A DNA stretch of 64,000 nucleotides from Streptomyces sp. NRRL F-2664 (lineage in GTDB: Bacteria; Actinomycetota; Actinomycetes; Streptomycetales; Streptomycetaceae): NCBI RefSeq assembly GCF_000719345.1, contig NZ_JOFX01000030.1:1-64000 (forward strand), in the 5' to 3' direction. Both the position numbers and the translations under genes were made by a program. Within the stretch, counting starts at the first letter, position 1; each line of letters opens with the position of its first letter. Shown one piece after another: positions 34,023 through 42,392 of this stretch. The notes below the pieces were generated by a model. The model worked only from the letters and a program-made list of their open reading frames with translations. It was not told the DNA's origin and did no database searches.

Positions 34023-34766
34023 ATGGGAAGGCCGGGTGGGGTCGTGCAGCCGGGTGGCGTCACGTCAGCGGACGTGCAGGAAACGGAGTACGCAGGGGCC
34101 GGGCCGGCGACGGGGGGCTCCGACGGCGCTCCGGAGTCGCACTCGGGTGATTCCGGGCCGCGCCGCCCGCTGGGAGTGGGAGCAGGAGCCTTCATCGTCC
34201 TGTGTCTGGCGACGACGCTGATCCACATTCTCGTGGTCTTCCTGCACGTGGCGCCGGCGAACGCCGTCTCACAGCTGTACAGCGGGCCGATCAACGCATG
34301 GGTCTATCCGTTCTTCGAGCAGAACTGGCGCCTCTTCGCCCCGGATCCGGAGTCGGTGAACCGGCAGATTTCGGTGAGGACCAGCCGCACCGCCCCTGAC
34401 GGCAGCGTGCGGGTGAGCGGCTGGTTCGACCTGAGCGCCGTGGACGCCTCCGCCGTCGAGCACCACCCCTTCCCCAGCCACACGGCGCAGAACACGCTGC
34501 GTCGGGCCTGGAGTTCCTACCTCGAAGCGTTCGGCGGTGACGACGAGCCGCATTCGGAGCGGGCCGTGATGATGCAGGCGTACCTGCGCAACATCGCGGC
34601 GGGCCGCGTCGCCGCTCATCGGCGCGATTCCTTCGACTCCATCCAGCTGCGGGTGATCACGCTCCCCGTCGCTGCTCCGGAGGCATCGGGCGCCATCCGC
34701 CCCACCGCTCCCATCGACACCCGTTACCTGCCCTGGTGGAAGGTGGCCCCCCATGGAACAGACTGA
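34023..34766 (+). CDS. DUF5819 family protein, SdpA-like
   Basis: A 247-residue protein with a short Gly/Ser N-terminus, one membrane helix (about residues 54-76: GAFIVLCLATTLIHILVVFL), then an outer domain with QLYSGPINAWVYPFFEQNWRLFAPDP, the signature of DUF5819. The following segment has a beta-rich SGWFDLSAVD. It overlaps the HTTM gene by 14 bases, a pairing common in Streptomyces and similar to SdpA/SdpB of Bacillus, in which the pair processes a toxin peptide. The substrate here is not known. An alternative GTG start exists at 34044. Confidence 0.75.
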   Translation: MGRPGGVVQPGGVTSADVQETEYAGAGPATGGSDGAPESHSGDSGPRRPLGVGAGAFIVLCLATTLIHILVVFLHVAPANAVSQLYSGPINAWVYPFFEQNWRLFAPDPESVNRQISVRTSRTAPDGSVRVSGWFDLSAVDASAVEHHPFPSHTAQNTLRRAWSSYLEAFGGDDEPHSERAVMMQAYLRNIAAGRVAAHRRDSFDSIQLRVITLPVAAPEASGAIRPTAPIDTRYLPWWKVAPHGTD

Positions 34767-35919
34767 GCCGGCACCGGCAGCAGCCGTGCCCGCCCGACCG
34801 GCGGGGCGGCGCCGGTTCGATCGCATGGGCAGGCTCCTTGCCCTGCTGGTCGAACGGCCGGTCTCCCTGTACGCCGCGGCGGTCCTGCGCATCGGATACG
34901 GGCTGCTCTACCTCGTCTTCCTGCTGCGCGAGTTTCCGCATCGCGACGAGATCTGGGGTCCGGGCTCGCCGTGGACGCCCGCGCTGGCGCGGCAGCTGTT
35001 CGACCAGACCGAGTGGTTCAGCATCCTCACCCTGTCAGACAGCCGGACGTACTTCGAGGCCTGCTACGCGTCGGCTGTCGTGACGTCCGCACTGTTCATG
35101 CTGGGTTGGCGGACCAGAGTGATGTCCGTGCTGTTCGCGATCATCGTGGCGTCGTTCCACGCCCGAGCGGTCTTCATGACGGACGGAGGCGACAACCTCT
35201 TCCTCCTCATGGCCGTGTACCTCGTCTTCACCGCCTGCGGCCGCCGCTGGTCCCTGGACGCACGCAGGAAGGCGAGAGCGGCGGGGGACGGCAGCCGGCG
35301 CCGGTTCCGCGAGTTCCGCGAGTTCCGCGAGACCGCGAGCACCGTGCTGCACAACTGCGGCATGCTCGTCATCGCCGCCCAGGTCTGTTTCCTCTACGGA
35401 TCCGCGGGCCTGTACAAGGTGCAGGGCGGCTCCTGGGGGAACGGGACCGCCCTCCACTACGTGCTGAACCTCGACCTCTTCCGACCATGGCCCGCGCTGT
35501 CCCTCTTGCTGGACGAACACCCGGTCGCGGTCGCCATCGCCGGCTACCTGACGGTGCTGCTGCAGGTCGCGTTCCCGTTCGTCCTGTTCGGCAGGCTCAA
35601 ATACCCGGTCCTGATCATGCTGGTGAGCCTGCACCTCGGAATCGCAGTCCTCTTGGGGCTTCCGGTCTTCTCCGGAGTGATGGTCGTCGCGGATGCCGTG
35701 TTCCTTCCGGACCGCTTCTACCGGTCCCTGAGGTGTCTGTTTTCGCGGACCTCCCGGCCGCCGGGCTCAGGAAGGACGCGGGCTCCGGTACGGGGAGAAC
35801 CCGCACTCGTGCCCGCTCAGTCCGGGCCGTCCGGGCCGGACAGCCCGACCGGGAAGCACCCGCCCACATCCCGACGGCCGGTGGGGCCGGGTGGGGACTG
35901 CGTCCCTCCCCGGCACTGA
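34753..35919 (+). CDS. HTTM-domain membrane protein, SdpB-like
   Basis: A 388-residue polytopic protein with about seven hydrophobic helices. HTTM motifs are LYAAAVLRIGYGLLYLVFLL, FYFRAVF-like FHARAVFMTDGGDNLFLLMAVYL, and LYGSAGLYKVQGGSWGNGTALHYVLN. The fold is the vitamin K-dependent gamma-carboxylase membrane domain, also found in SdpB. Residues in the loop contain the triplet repeat FREFREFRE. The last 70 residues are a Pro/Arg/Gly-rich tail. It overlaps the DUF5819 gene, so a complex with it is expected. Confidence 0.8.
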   Translation: MEQTEPAPAAAVPARPAGRRRFDRMGRLLALLVERPVSLYAAAVLRIGYGLLYLVFLLREFPHRDEIWGPGSPWTPALARQLFDQTEWFSILTLSDSRTYFEACYASAVVTSALFMLGWRTRVMSVLFAIIVASFHARAVFMTDGGDNLFLLMAVYLVFTACGRRWSLDARRKARAAGDGSRRRFREFREFRETASTVLHNCGMLVIAAQVCFLYGSAGLYKVQGGSWGNGTALHYVLNLDLFRPWPALSLLLDEHPVAVAIAGYLTVLLQVAFPFVLFGRLKYPVLIMLVSLHLGIAVLLGLPVFSGVMVVADAVFLPDRFYRSLRCLFSRTSRPPGSGRTRAPVRGEPALVPAQSGPSGPDSPTGKHPPTSRRPVGPGGDCVPPRH

Positions 35920-36067
35920 AGGGACGGCCGCCTCGGACGCTGCCACGCTGGGGAGGAGCGTCATGCGCGTGCCCCGCTTCGCGTTCGACATGATGCGGAC
36001 CGTCGCAGTGCGTGTCAGCGTGATCCGAGAGGAATCCGTACCCCACGCATGAAGAGGAGTCACCGTC

Positions 36068-36268
36068 ATGGATGGTAGGCAGGACAAGCGTCAGCAGCCG
36101 GGCAAGGGCCGTGAAGCGCAGGAACACCATCGACCGGGAGACCCCGCGCAGCCCCAGCCGGGCAGGTCGTCCCGCGAGAAGGGACACAAGCCCGGCCCCG
36201 AGGAGACCTCGCGCCGCCGCAAGGACGACCTGCTGCGCGAGGAGGACTTGCACGACGAGGGGCTCTGA
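36068..36268 (+). CDS. small basic/hydrophilic hypothetical protein
   Basis: A 66-residue protein without hydrophobic segments, rich in Gln, Arg, Glu, Gly and Pro (MDGRQDKRQQPGKGREAQEH; ends RRRKDDLLREEDLHDEGL). A GAAGAGGAG ribosome site stands 8 bases before ATG. It is probably disordered. Similar small hydrophilic proteins are common in Streptomyces and are thought to be stress related, but no function is assigned. Confidence 0.55.
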   Translation: MDGRQDKRQQPGKGREAQEHHRPGDPAQPQPGRSSREKGHKPGPEETSRRRKDDLLREEDLHDEGL

Positions 36269-36664
36269 CCGGCGCACCACTGGCCCACACGGTTGGCCTG
36301 CCGGCGACACCCGCCTCCACCTCACTGTGGACACGGCACCACCCGCCGGCCCCGCCCACGTGCGGCTGGCCGCCGGCCTGTCCCCCTTCGGCGCCGGCGC
36401 CCACTCCGACGAGACCTGAGCGCCGGGGCTCGGAGATCTTCGGGGAGGAACTGCTCGGGGTGTTCCTCGACCGGGCGCCCGAGCCGGCGCGGCACCGCGC
36501 CCGCCGGCATGCGGCAGGCGGCTCGGACGGAGTCCGGCGCGGCGACCGGATGAAGGACCCGTCGGCCTTCCGTAACCTCGTTGGCCCGACCACCCGAGCC
36601 AGCCGTCGTCCCCCTCGGTGGAATACCCACCGTGCGGGTGGGTGACGGGCTACGCCATCGCCGG
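36269..36664. other. gene-free stretch
   Basis: About 400 bases between convergent genes with no supported coding region. Several open frames exist on both strands, but none has a ribosome binding site, domain or natural composition. It may hold remnants of a lost gene. Confidence 0.4.
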
Positions 36665-37141
36665 TCAGGCGTGCTCGTCCGGCGGCTGCTGGGCGGGCTG
36701 GACCGACCAGCTGGCCGGCTCGTCGCCGCCCGAGTCCTCGTCGCGCTCCGCGTCGGCGGCTGTCGCATGGATCTTGCCCGGGGCGTGGTGGACCGGCGCG
36801 TACACGGCGTAGAGCTGCAGCGGCTCGTCACCGATGTTGGTCACGTTGTGCCAGGTGCCGGCCGGTACGAAGACGGCCCAGCCGTCCTCGACCTCCCGGT
36901 CGAAGTCGAGCCGGTCCTTCTCCCGGCCCATCTGGACGCGGCCCCGGCCTGCGTCGAGACGGAGGAACTGGTCGGTCTCCGGGTGCGCCTCCAAGCCGAT
37001 GTCCTCACCCACCGGGATGGACATGAGGGTCAGCTGGAGGTACTTCCCGGACCAGGCGACCGCGCGGTAGTCCGTGTTCTCGAGCGTCGCCTTCTCCAGA
37101 TCGAAGCTCTGCGGGTCCGGCCCGACGTCCTTGATGGTCAT
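36665..37141 (-). CDS. cupin domain protein
   Basis: A 158-residue cupin. The conserved metal-site core is IGLEAHPETDQFLRLDAGRG (motif 1, HxE/D-type) and DGWAVFVPAGTWHNVTNIGD (motif 2, ending in the ligand His). A Mn- or Fe-binding single barrel is expected. The last 30 residues are an acidic tail. It is transcribed in the same direction as the biosynthetic operon, but 200 bases downstream of the exporter gene, so membership is uncertain. Confidence 0.82.
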   Translation of the reverse strand: MTIKDVGPDPQSFDLEKATLENTDYRAVAWSGKYLQLTLMSIPVGEDIGLEAHPETDQFLRLDAGRGRVQMGREKDRLDFDREVEDGWAVFVPAGTWHNVTNIGDEPLQLYAVYAPVHHAPGKIHATAADAERDEDSGGDEPASWSVQPAQQPPDEHA

Positions 37142-37341
37142 CCGTCTCTCCCGGTCGACTGCGGCGGTACGGCGGCGAATCTGCGCCGGCCCGTGTCAGC
37201 CTTCCCAGTCGCCGGCCGTTCTGACCGCCATGGCACGAGCCGCTACCGCATACGAGTGACGCCGGGACGCGGACGGACGCCGCGACTGCCCAGGTCGGCG
37301 ACCCGGGCCGGTCGGTACGGCGGGCCGGTACGGCGCAGGGG

Positions 37342-38619
37342 TCAGGCTGCCGCGGCCTCGGCCGAGGGTCTGGCCTCCGCCCGTACGGCTCCCGCCCCCG
37401 TCCCGGGAGTCGTCCGCGGCCGGTGGTGGCGCGCCACCACGGAGCCGCCCAGCGCGAAGAGCGTCATGGTCGCCGCCACGCTCCAGAACCCGGCGCCGAG
37501 CGAGGCAGCGGCGAAGTGGCCCACGACCGGCATGAGGACCGCCGTGCCCAGGCCGATGGCGAGCAGCCGCAGGGACGCCATCTTGGCCTTGTCGCCCTCG
37601 GCCGCGTACTGCTGGAGCGAGGTCAGCAGCCAGGTGAGGCTGTTGAGATTGGCGAAGCCCGCCAGGAAGAAGGCGGCGAAGTGCACCGCGCCCGTCCCGC
37701 TCAGCGCCAGCAGGGCAGCCGCCGCGGCCTGGCCGAGCAGCCACACCGGCAGCAGGCGCTGCGAGACCAGGTACCGGGTCAGGAACGAGGCGCTGATCAT
37801 TCCGGCCGCGAACGTGGCCTCCAGCGCCGCCACGTACCAGCCCCGGCCCCCGTGGAACTCGGCGGTCAGGGGGATGACGAGGGTGCTCAGGCCCTGGGCG
37901 AAGACGAAGTCACCACCGCACAGGACGATCACGAGGAAGACGGTCCGGTCGCCGCGGTAGCGGACCAGCATCCCCCGCCACTCGCCCACCGTCCCCGCCA
38001 CGGCCCGGGACAGCAGGCGCGCCGACAGGGGCGGATTGCCCTCGTCCACCGTCAGGCGGATCCGACTCACCGCCACGGCGCAGCACAGTGACATCAGGAT
38101 GTCGATCACCAGGGCGTGTTCGGCGGTGCCCCAGGTCAGGATCAGCCCGAGGAGAGCCATCCCGGTCAGCGCTCCGGCCTGGAAGGCCACACCGATCATG
38201 CTGTTGAAGCGGGTGGCGTGGGCCCGGTCCACATGGTGCGCGGTCAGCTTGAACAGTGCCGACCGCTCGACGTTGTCGAAGACGGCCAGCAGCGCGGACG
38301 CCGCCACGATCCAGGGCACCGCGGCGGTGCCCGGTATCAGGGCCGCGACGCCCACGATCAGCAGGACGGTGCCGGCCCGGCCCAGCCCGCACAGCGCGTA
38401 CACCAGCTTGGAGTTGAGGGCGTCGACCAGCGGTCCGCACACCGGCAGGACGCACAGGGCCGCCACGCCCTGGAGGGTCAGTACGAACGCGAAGGCGGCC
38501 GGGCTGCCGGTACGGTCGTAGAGCAACTGCCCCATGGCCAGCGTGTGGATGCCGACGCCGATGCTGGAGAGGGTGATCGCACCCAGCATGGTGCGCGCGA
38601 CCCGGTCGTTCCTGAGCAT
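37342..38619 (-). CDS. MFS transporter
   Basis: A 425-residue transporter with 12 predicted helices, beginning MLRNDRVARTMLGAITLSSIGVGIHTLAMG. The pattern (RTGSPAAFAFVLTLQGVAALCVLPV in TM2-3, VDRAHATRFNSMIGVAFQAG in TM5) fits the MFS drug-efflux group that includes macrolide/MFS_3 exporters. Its ATG overlaps the stop of the adenylating enzyme gene by one base (TGATG), so it is the last gene of the biosynthetic operon, and the likely product exporter or self-resistance protein. Ends in an Ala/Glu-rich tail. Confidence 0.85.
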   Translation of the reverse strand: MLRNDRVARTMLGAITLSSIGVGIHTLAMGQLLYDRTGSPAAFAFVLTLQGVAALCVLPVCGPLVDALNSKLVYALCGLGRAGTVLLIVGVAALIPGTAAVPWIVAASALLAVFDNVERSALFKLTAHHVDRAHATRFNSMIGVAFQAGALTGMALLGLILTWGTAEHALVIDILMSLCCAVAVSRIRLTVDEGNPPLSARLLSRAVAGTVGEWRGMLVRYRGDRTVFLVIVLCGGDFVFAQGLSTLVIPLTAEFHGGRGWYVAALEATFAAGMISASFLTRYLVSQRLLPVWLLGQAAAAALLALSGTGAVHFAAFFLAGFANLNSLTWLLTSLQQYAAEGDKAKMASLRLLAIGLGTAVLMPVVGHFAAASLGAGFWSVAATMTLFALGGSVVARHHRPRTTPGTGAGAVRAEARPSAEAAAA

Positions 38620-40445
38620 CAGAGCGCCACCCCGTCCAAGCGGCGGTCGATGACGTTCTTGACCTTGCCGCTGACGGAGTTGCGCGGCAGCTCGCCCTCT
38701 GCCGTGCAGACGATCCTGAGCTCGTACGCGTCCAGCGCCGCATCGAAGTCCTGGAAACCGCCCAGCACCGGGAACTCCTTGACGAGCAGCTCGCGTACGG
38801 CCTCGGCCTCCGGCGGGCAGGGGGCTTCGGTGCGGATGGTCAGGATCTCCCGGCTGCCCTCGGTGGCCACCTCGATCTGGAGCTGCGAGACCTCGAAGGC
38901 GGCGAGCGCGTCGAGGACCTCGCCATAGAGAACCGTTTCACCCTTGAAGCGGACCAGTCCGTCGGAACGGCCCAGGTACTCCAGCACCCGTCCCGACACC
39001 CCGCAGGCGCAGTGGTGCTCGTAGGTGCGCCCCATGTCGCCGATGCGGTAGCGGATCAGGGGGCCCTCGAACTTCTGCAGGCCCGTGACGAGAAGGTGAC
39101 CCGTGACGCCGTCCACGACCGGTCGGCCGGCCTCGTCCACGACCTCGATGAGGTTGTAGTCGTCGTTGACGTGGTGCACGGTGCCGCCGAGGAAGCCGCA
39201 CTGGTACCCGAGCTGCGCGCCGTCGTTCGCGGCGAGGATGCTGGACACCACACGGGCCCCCAGCTCCTGGCGCAGCCAGGTCTTGTCGGTCTCGGTCATC
39301 GGGGTGCCGCCGTAGATCACCTTCTCGACGCGCAGCCCGGGGCGGCGCTTCTTGGCGTCGCGCAGCAGCGGCAGGATGAGGGCGGGCATGCCGAGGATCA
39401 CATTGGCGTCGAAGCGCCCGGTGAGCATCAGCAGGTCGTCCACGGTCACGAACTGCGCGGTCGAGTACGACTCGACGGGCATCCGGGACAGCTCGCTGAA
39501 GGTCGTGGTCAGCCCGCCGTACATGCCGCCGCCGAACAGCGTGTTGATGACGCGGTCGCCCGGCGCGAGCCCGAGCGCGTACAGCATGGGGATGGCCTCA
39601 CGGACCATGTTCTCCCAGTCGGAGCGCGAGTAGACGATGTAGCGCGGCTCGCCGCTGGTCGCGCCGGAGCGCAGCACCTCCCCGGTGGCCGGATCCCCAC
39701 TGCTCAGGTCGCGGCTCGCGGGCAGCGAGTGTGCCTCCAGCTCGGACTTCTCCAGTATGGGGAGCCCGGCGAGACCGGCGTCCTCGGTGATGTCGGGCAG
39801 GTCCCCGTAGTACGGGGTGCGCCGGGCGCGGGCCACGAGGTACCGCAGGCGCGCCGCGAGCCGCCCGCTCCGCCGGTCGCCGTCCTCGCTGCGGATGCGG
39901 GCCAGGGACACGCCCGCCAGGTGCCGGCGCTGGAAGAGCCCGTACGCCCAGCCCGCCCCGCAGTCGACGGCGAGGTCCGCGTCGGCCGGCAGCGCGGGGA
40001 CCTCCAACGGCTGCCCGGGCGCGTCCGCGCCGGGCCCGGTCACCTGCCCCGTCGGCAGCGGTACCCCGGCCTCCCGCAGCGCCGACATCACCTCTTCCCA
40101 CAGCTGGGGCCGTGCCGACCGTACGGTGACCCGGTTGCCCAGGGCCCATGCGAGCAGCAGACCGCGCAGGGTCGCCTCGGCCAGCCGGTCGTCGAGGACG
40201 ACGGTGCCCACCGGGGACAGCTCCAGGACGTCGTCGCTGTCGGCCAGCGGCTGCCAGGGGTACTGGCTGACGCCGCCGAGGAGCCGGTCCAGCCCTTCGA
40301 AGAGCCGCCGGCTGTCGAACCGGCGCAGCGGATCCGCCACGCCGGCCTGTCGCAAGGCCGCGTCGAGCGGGGCGAGGGCGCCGGAGGTGAGGGCGCGCTC
40401 GACGTGTTCGACGGCCAGCAGGAGGTCGGTGGGGTAGTGCCTCAT
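38619..40445 (-). CDS. PaaK/LuxE-like adenylating enzyme with LuxC-like N-terminal region
   Basis: A 608-residue protein. Residues 225-600 make a phenylacetate-CoA ligase/LuxE-type adenylation fold: RSGATSGEPRYIVYSRSDWEN, INTLFGGGMYGGLTT, ILGMPALILPLL, KVIYGGTPMTET, GEVLDA and the C-terminal VSGKVKNVIDRR. Residues 65-150 (VLELSPVGTVVLDDRLAEAT, LRGLLLAWALGNRVTVRSARP) resemble the nucleotide-binding region of LuxC acyl-CoA reductases but no catalytic Cys is seen. So a LuxC remnant fused to an acyl-activating domain is inferred. It probably activates a carboxylic acid for the KASIII or ATP-grasp partner. The gene starts 58 bases after the aminotransferase stop and overlaps the MFS gene by one base. 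Confidence 0.72.
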   Translation of the reverse strand: MRHYPTDLLLAVEHVERALTSGALAPLDAALRQAGVADPLRRFDSRRLFEGLDRLLGGVSQYPWQPLADSDDVLELSPVGTVVLDDRLAEATLRGLLLAWALGNRVTVRSARPQLWEEVMSALREAGVPLPTGQVTGPGADAPGQPLEVPALPADADLAVDCGAGWAYGLFQRRHLAGVSLARIRSEDGDRRSGRLAARLRYLVARARRTPYYGDLPDITEDAGLAGLPILEKSELEAHSLPASRDLSSGDPATGEVLRSGATSGEPRYIVYSRSDWENMVREAIPMLYALGLAPGDRVINTLFGGGMYGGLTTTFSELSRMPVESYSTAQFVTVDDLLMLTGRFDANVILGMPALILPLLRDAKKRRPGLRVEKVIYGGTPMTETDKTWLRQELGARVVSSILAANDGAQLGYQCGFLGGTVHHVNDDYNLIEVVDEAGRPVVDGVTGHLLVTGLQKFEGPLIRYRIGDMGRTYEHHCACGVSGRVLEYLGRSDGLVRFKGETVLYGEVLDALAAFEVSQLQIEVATEGSREILTIRTEAPCPPEAEAVRELLVKEFPVLGGFQDFDAALDAYELRIVCTAEGELPRNSVSGKVKNVIDRRLDGVAL

Positions 40446-40503
40446 GAGATGTCCTCGTCATAGGGGTGGGTGACTGCCGTACCGCTCGGCGCGGTCGCGT
40501 CCT

Positions 40504-41799
40504 TCACAGCTGTGCGGCGATCACCGCGGCCAGCCGGCGTACGCCTTCGTCGATCAGCTCCGCCGACGGGTACGAGAAGGACAGCCGCAGGTGCCGGGTG
40601 CCGCGGCCGTCCGTGTAGAAGCCGGTGCCCGGGACGAACGCGACGCCCGCCGCCAGCGCGTGGGGCAGCAGTTCGCGGGAGTCCAGGCCCTCGGGGAGCG
40701 TCACCCAGACGAAGAACCCGCCGTCCGGGACGGTCCACGACACCCCGGCGGGCATCGAGAGGGAGAGTGCGCGGAGCATGGCGTCCCGCCGGGTGCGGTA
40801 GCCCGCGCGGAACCCGCCGAGACGTTCCTGCCACGGCTCGGTGCGCAGGTAGCGGTCCACGGTGAGCTGGGCGAGTGCCGAGTGGGAGAGCATGGCGCTC
40901 TCCGCGGCGAGCACGAGCTTGGCGGTCAGGGCGGCCGGTGCGTGCACCCAGCCCACCCGCAGGCCCGGTGCCAGTGTCTTGGAGAAGGATCCGAGGTAGA
41001 CCACCCGGTCGGGGTCGTCGGCGCACAGGGCCCGGGTGGGAGCGGCGTCGTAGTGCAGCAGGCCGTACGGGTTGTCCTCCACCACGAGGACCCCGGCCCT
41101 GCGGCAGACCTCCAGGATGTGGGCGCGGCGGCCCGCCGGGACGGTGGCGCCGGTGGGGTTCTGGAAGGTGGGGACGGTGTAGAAGAACTTCGCGGGCCGC
41201 CCCTCGGCCGTCAACCGGTGGAAGGCCGCCGCCAGTTCGTCCGGGATCACCCCGGCGCGGTCCATGGCGACCTGCACGACCCGGGCGCCGGCCGCCTTGA
41301 AGGTACCGAGGGCGGTGACGTACGTGGGGCCCTCGGTCACCACCGTGTCCCCCGGGTCGAGCAGGACCCGGGCCAGCAGGTCCAGGGCCTGCTGGGAGCC
41401 CACGGTGACCATGACGTCCTCCGGGCGGGCGGAGATCCCCTCGGCCGCCATCACGGAGCAGATGCTGTCCCGCAGTCCGGGGTCGCCCTGCGCCGACCCG
41501 TACTGGAGTGCCGTCGGGCCGTGCTCGCGCACCACATCGGCGAGGATCCCGGCCATGGTCTCCGGCGGGAGGGCGGAGACGTCCGGCATGCCGCCCGCCA
41601 GCGAGACGATGCCGGGGAGGGCGGCCACGGAGAAGAGGGAGCGGACCTCGGAGGGCACCATGGCGTGGGCACTGCGGGAGAAGTAGCGCTCCCACGCGAC
41701 CGGACCGGGGCAGCGACCCCGCGTCCCCGGCTCCGCCGCCCGGGTCGGCGGGTCCGCCGGCGCGGTCGGTGCCGGTTCGAGTTCCATGGGCAGGCGCAT
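40504..41799 (-). CDS. PLP-dependent aminotransferase (class I/II, MocR-C domain-like)
   Basis: A 431-residue fold-type I aminotransferase of the 2-aminoadipate/valine-pyruvate type: ALQYGSAQGDPGLRD, VTVGSQQALDLLARVLLDPGD, YTVPTFQNPTGATVPAGRRA, VVEDNPYGLLHYD and the PLP lysine in YLGSFSKTLAPGLRVGWVHA. AGGAG precedes the ATG at 41799, which overlaps the stop of the preceding gene by one base. In the operon it likely makes or removes an amino group of a precursor alpha-keto acid; the substrate is unknown. Confidence 0.88.
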   Translation of the reverse strand: MRLPMELEPAPTAPADPPTRAAEPGTRGRCPGPVAWERYFSRSAHAMVPSEVRSLFSVAALPGIVSLAGGMPDVSALPPETMAGILADVVREHGPTALQYGSAQGDPGLRDSICSVMAAEGISARPEDVMVTVGSQQALDLLARVLLDPGDTVVTEGPTYVTALGTFKAAGARVVQVAMDRAGVIPDELAAAFHRLTAEGRPAKFFYTVPTFQNPTGATVPAGRRAHILEVCRRAGVLVVEDNPYGLLHYDAAPTRALCADDPDRVVYLGSFSKTLAPGLRVGWVHAPAALTAKLVLAAESAMLSHSALAQLTVDRYLRTEPWQERLGGFRAGYRTRRDAMLRALSLSMPAGVSWTVPDGGFFVWVTLPEGLDSRELLPHALAAGVAFVPGTGFYTDGRGTRHLRLSFSYPSAELIDEGVRRLAAVIAAQL

Positions 41800-42377
41800 C
41801 AGGGTCTCCTGGGGTGGGAAGGGCGGGCGGTCTCGGTGGCGTCGGTGGCCCCGGCCGACGCCAGCAGCCCCACCGTGTAGTCGCGCAGGACCGTGTCCTG
41901 CCGTGCGTGCAGCAGCGTGACGTCCTTGTGCGGACCGTTCGGGCCCCGGGTGATCAGGCACGCCGCCTGCTGCCGCAGCGTGTACGGCTGCGCGGCCGTG
42001 GCGTGGAAGGCCGCCGGGTCGGCCCGGGCCAGCTCGGCCCATTCCCGCTGGTCCTCGCCGAGTGCCGTACGGGCCAGGTTCAGCAGATCGGAGGCGCACA
42101 GCCCGGTCCGCAGCCCCTCCGCCTCGATGCCGCCGGCCGTGGTGGTGAGGTTCACGCAGACGGGACCGTCTGCGGGGCACTGCTCAAGGACCGCCGCCAG
42201 TGCCGTCTCGACGGCCCAGTCCTGCTCCGCCCCTTTCCGCGGCAGCAGCAGGGCTCCCGGGAACTCGCACGCATGTTCCTCGGCGGCGGTCCCCCGTACG
42301 CTCCAGATGGCGCAGACCCGTTGGGCGGAACCGAGCGTCACGATGCTGATGTGCAGTCCGGTGCGGACGTGTGCCAT
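41799..42377 (-). CDS. hypothetical protein, RNase H-like/actin-like fold suspected
   Basis: A 192-residue soluble protein of no family I recognise. It begins MAHVRTGLHISIVTLGSAQR, and contains the stretches EFPGALLLPRKGAEQDWAVE and PADGPVCVNLTTTAGGIEAEG. Two Cys-containing strands (VCAIWSV, ACLITRGP) are visible, without metal motifs. Being embedded in the operon by a one-base overlap with the aminotransferase and 15 bases from the MDR gene, it should act in the same pathway, as an enzyme or accessory protein. The fold suggestion is weak. Confidence 0.55.
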   Translation of the reverse strand: MAHVRTGLHISIVTLGSAQRVCAIWSVRGTAAEEHACEFPGALLLPRKGAEQDWAVETALAAVLEQCPADGPVCVNLTTTAGGIEAEGLRTGLCASDLLNLARTALGEDQREWAELARADPAAFHATAAQPYTLRQQAACLITRGPNGPHKDVTLLHARQDTVLRDYTVGLLASAGATDATETARPSHPRRP

Positions 42378-42392
42378 GGAACCCTCGCTCGC

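Noticed and set aside
35313..35337. Tandem repeat GTTCCGCGA as a regulatory iteron
   Set aside because: Three copies only, inside the HTTM coding region where they encode FRE repeats; no origin or other iterons nearby.
36269..36664. Possible anti-sigma or signalling protein fragments in the gap
   Set aside because: Short stretches reminded me of coding text, but no frame is continuous and no motif could be confirmed.
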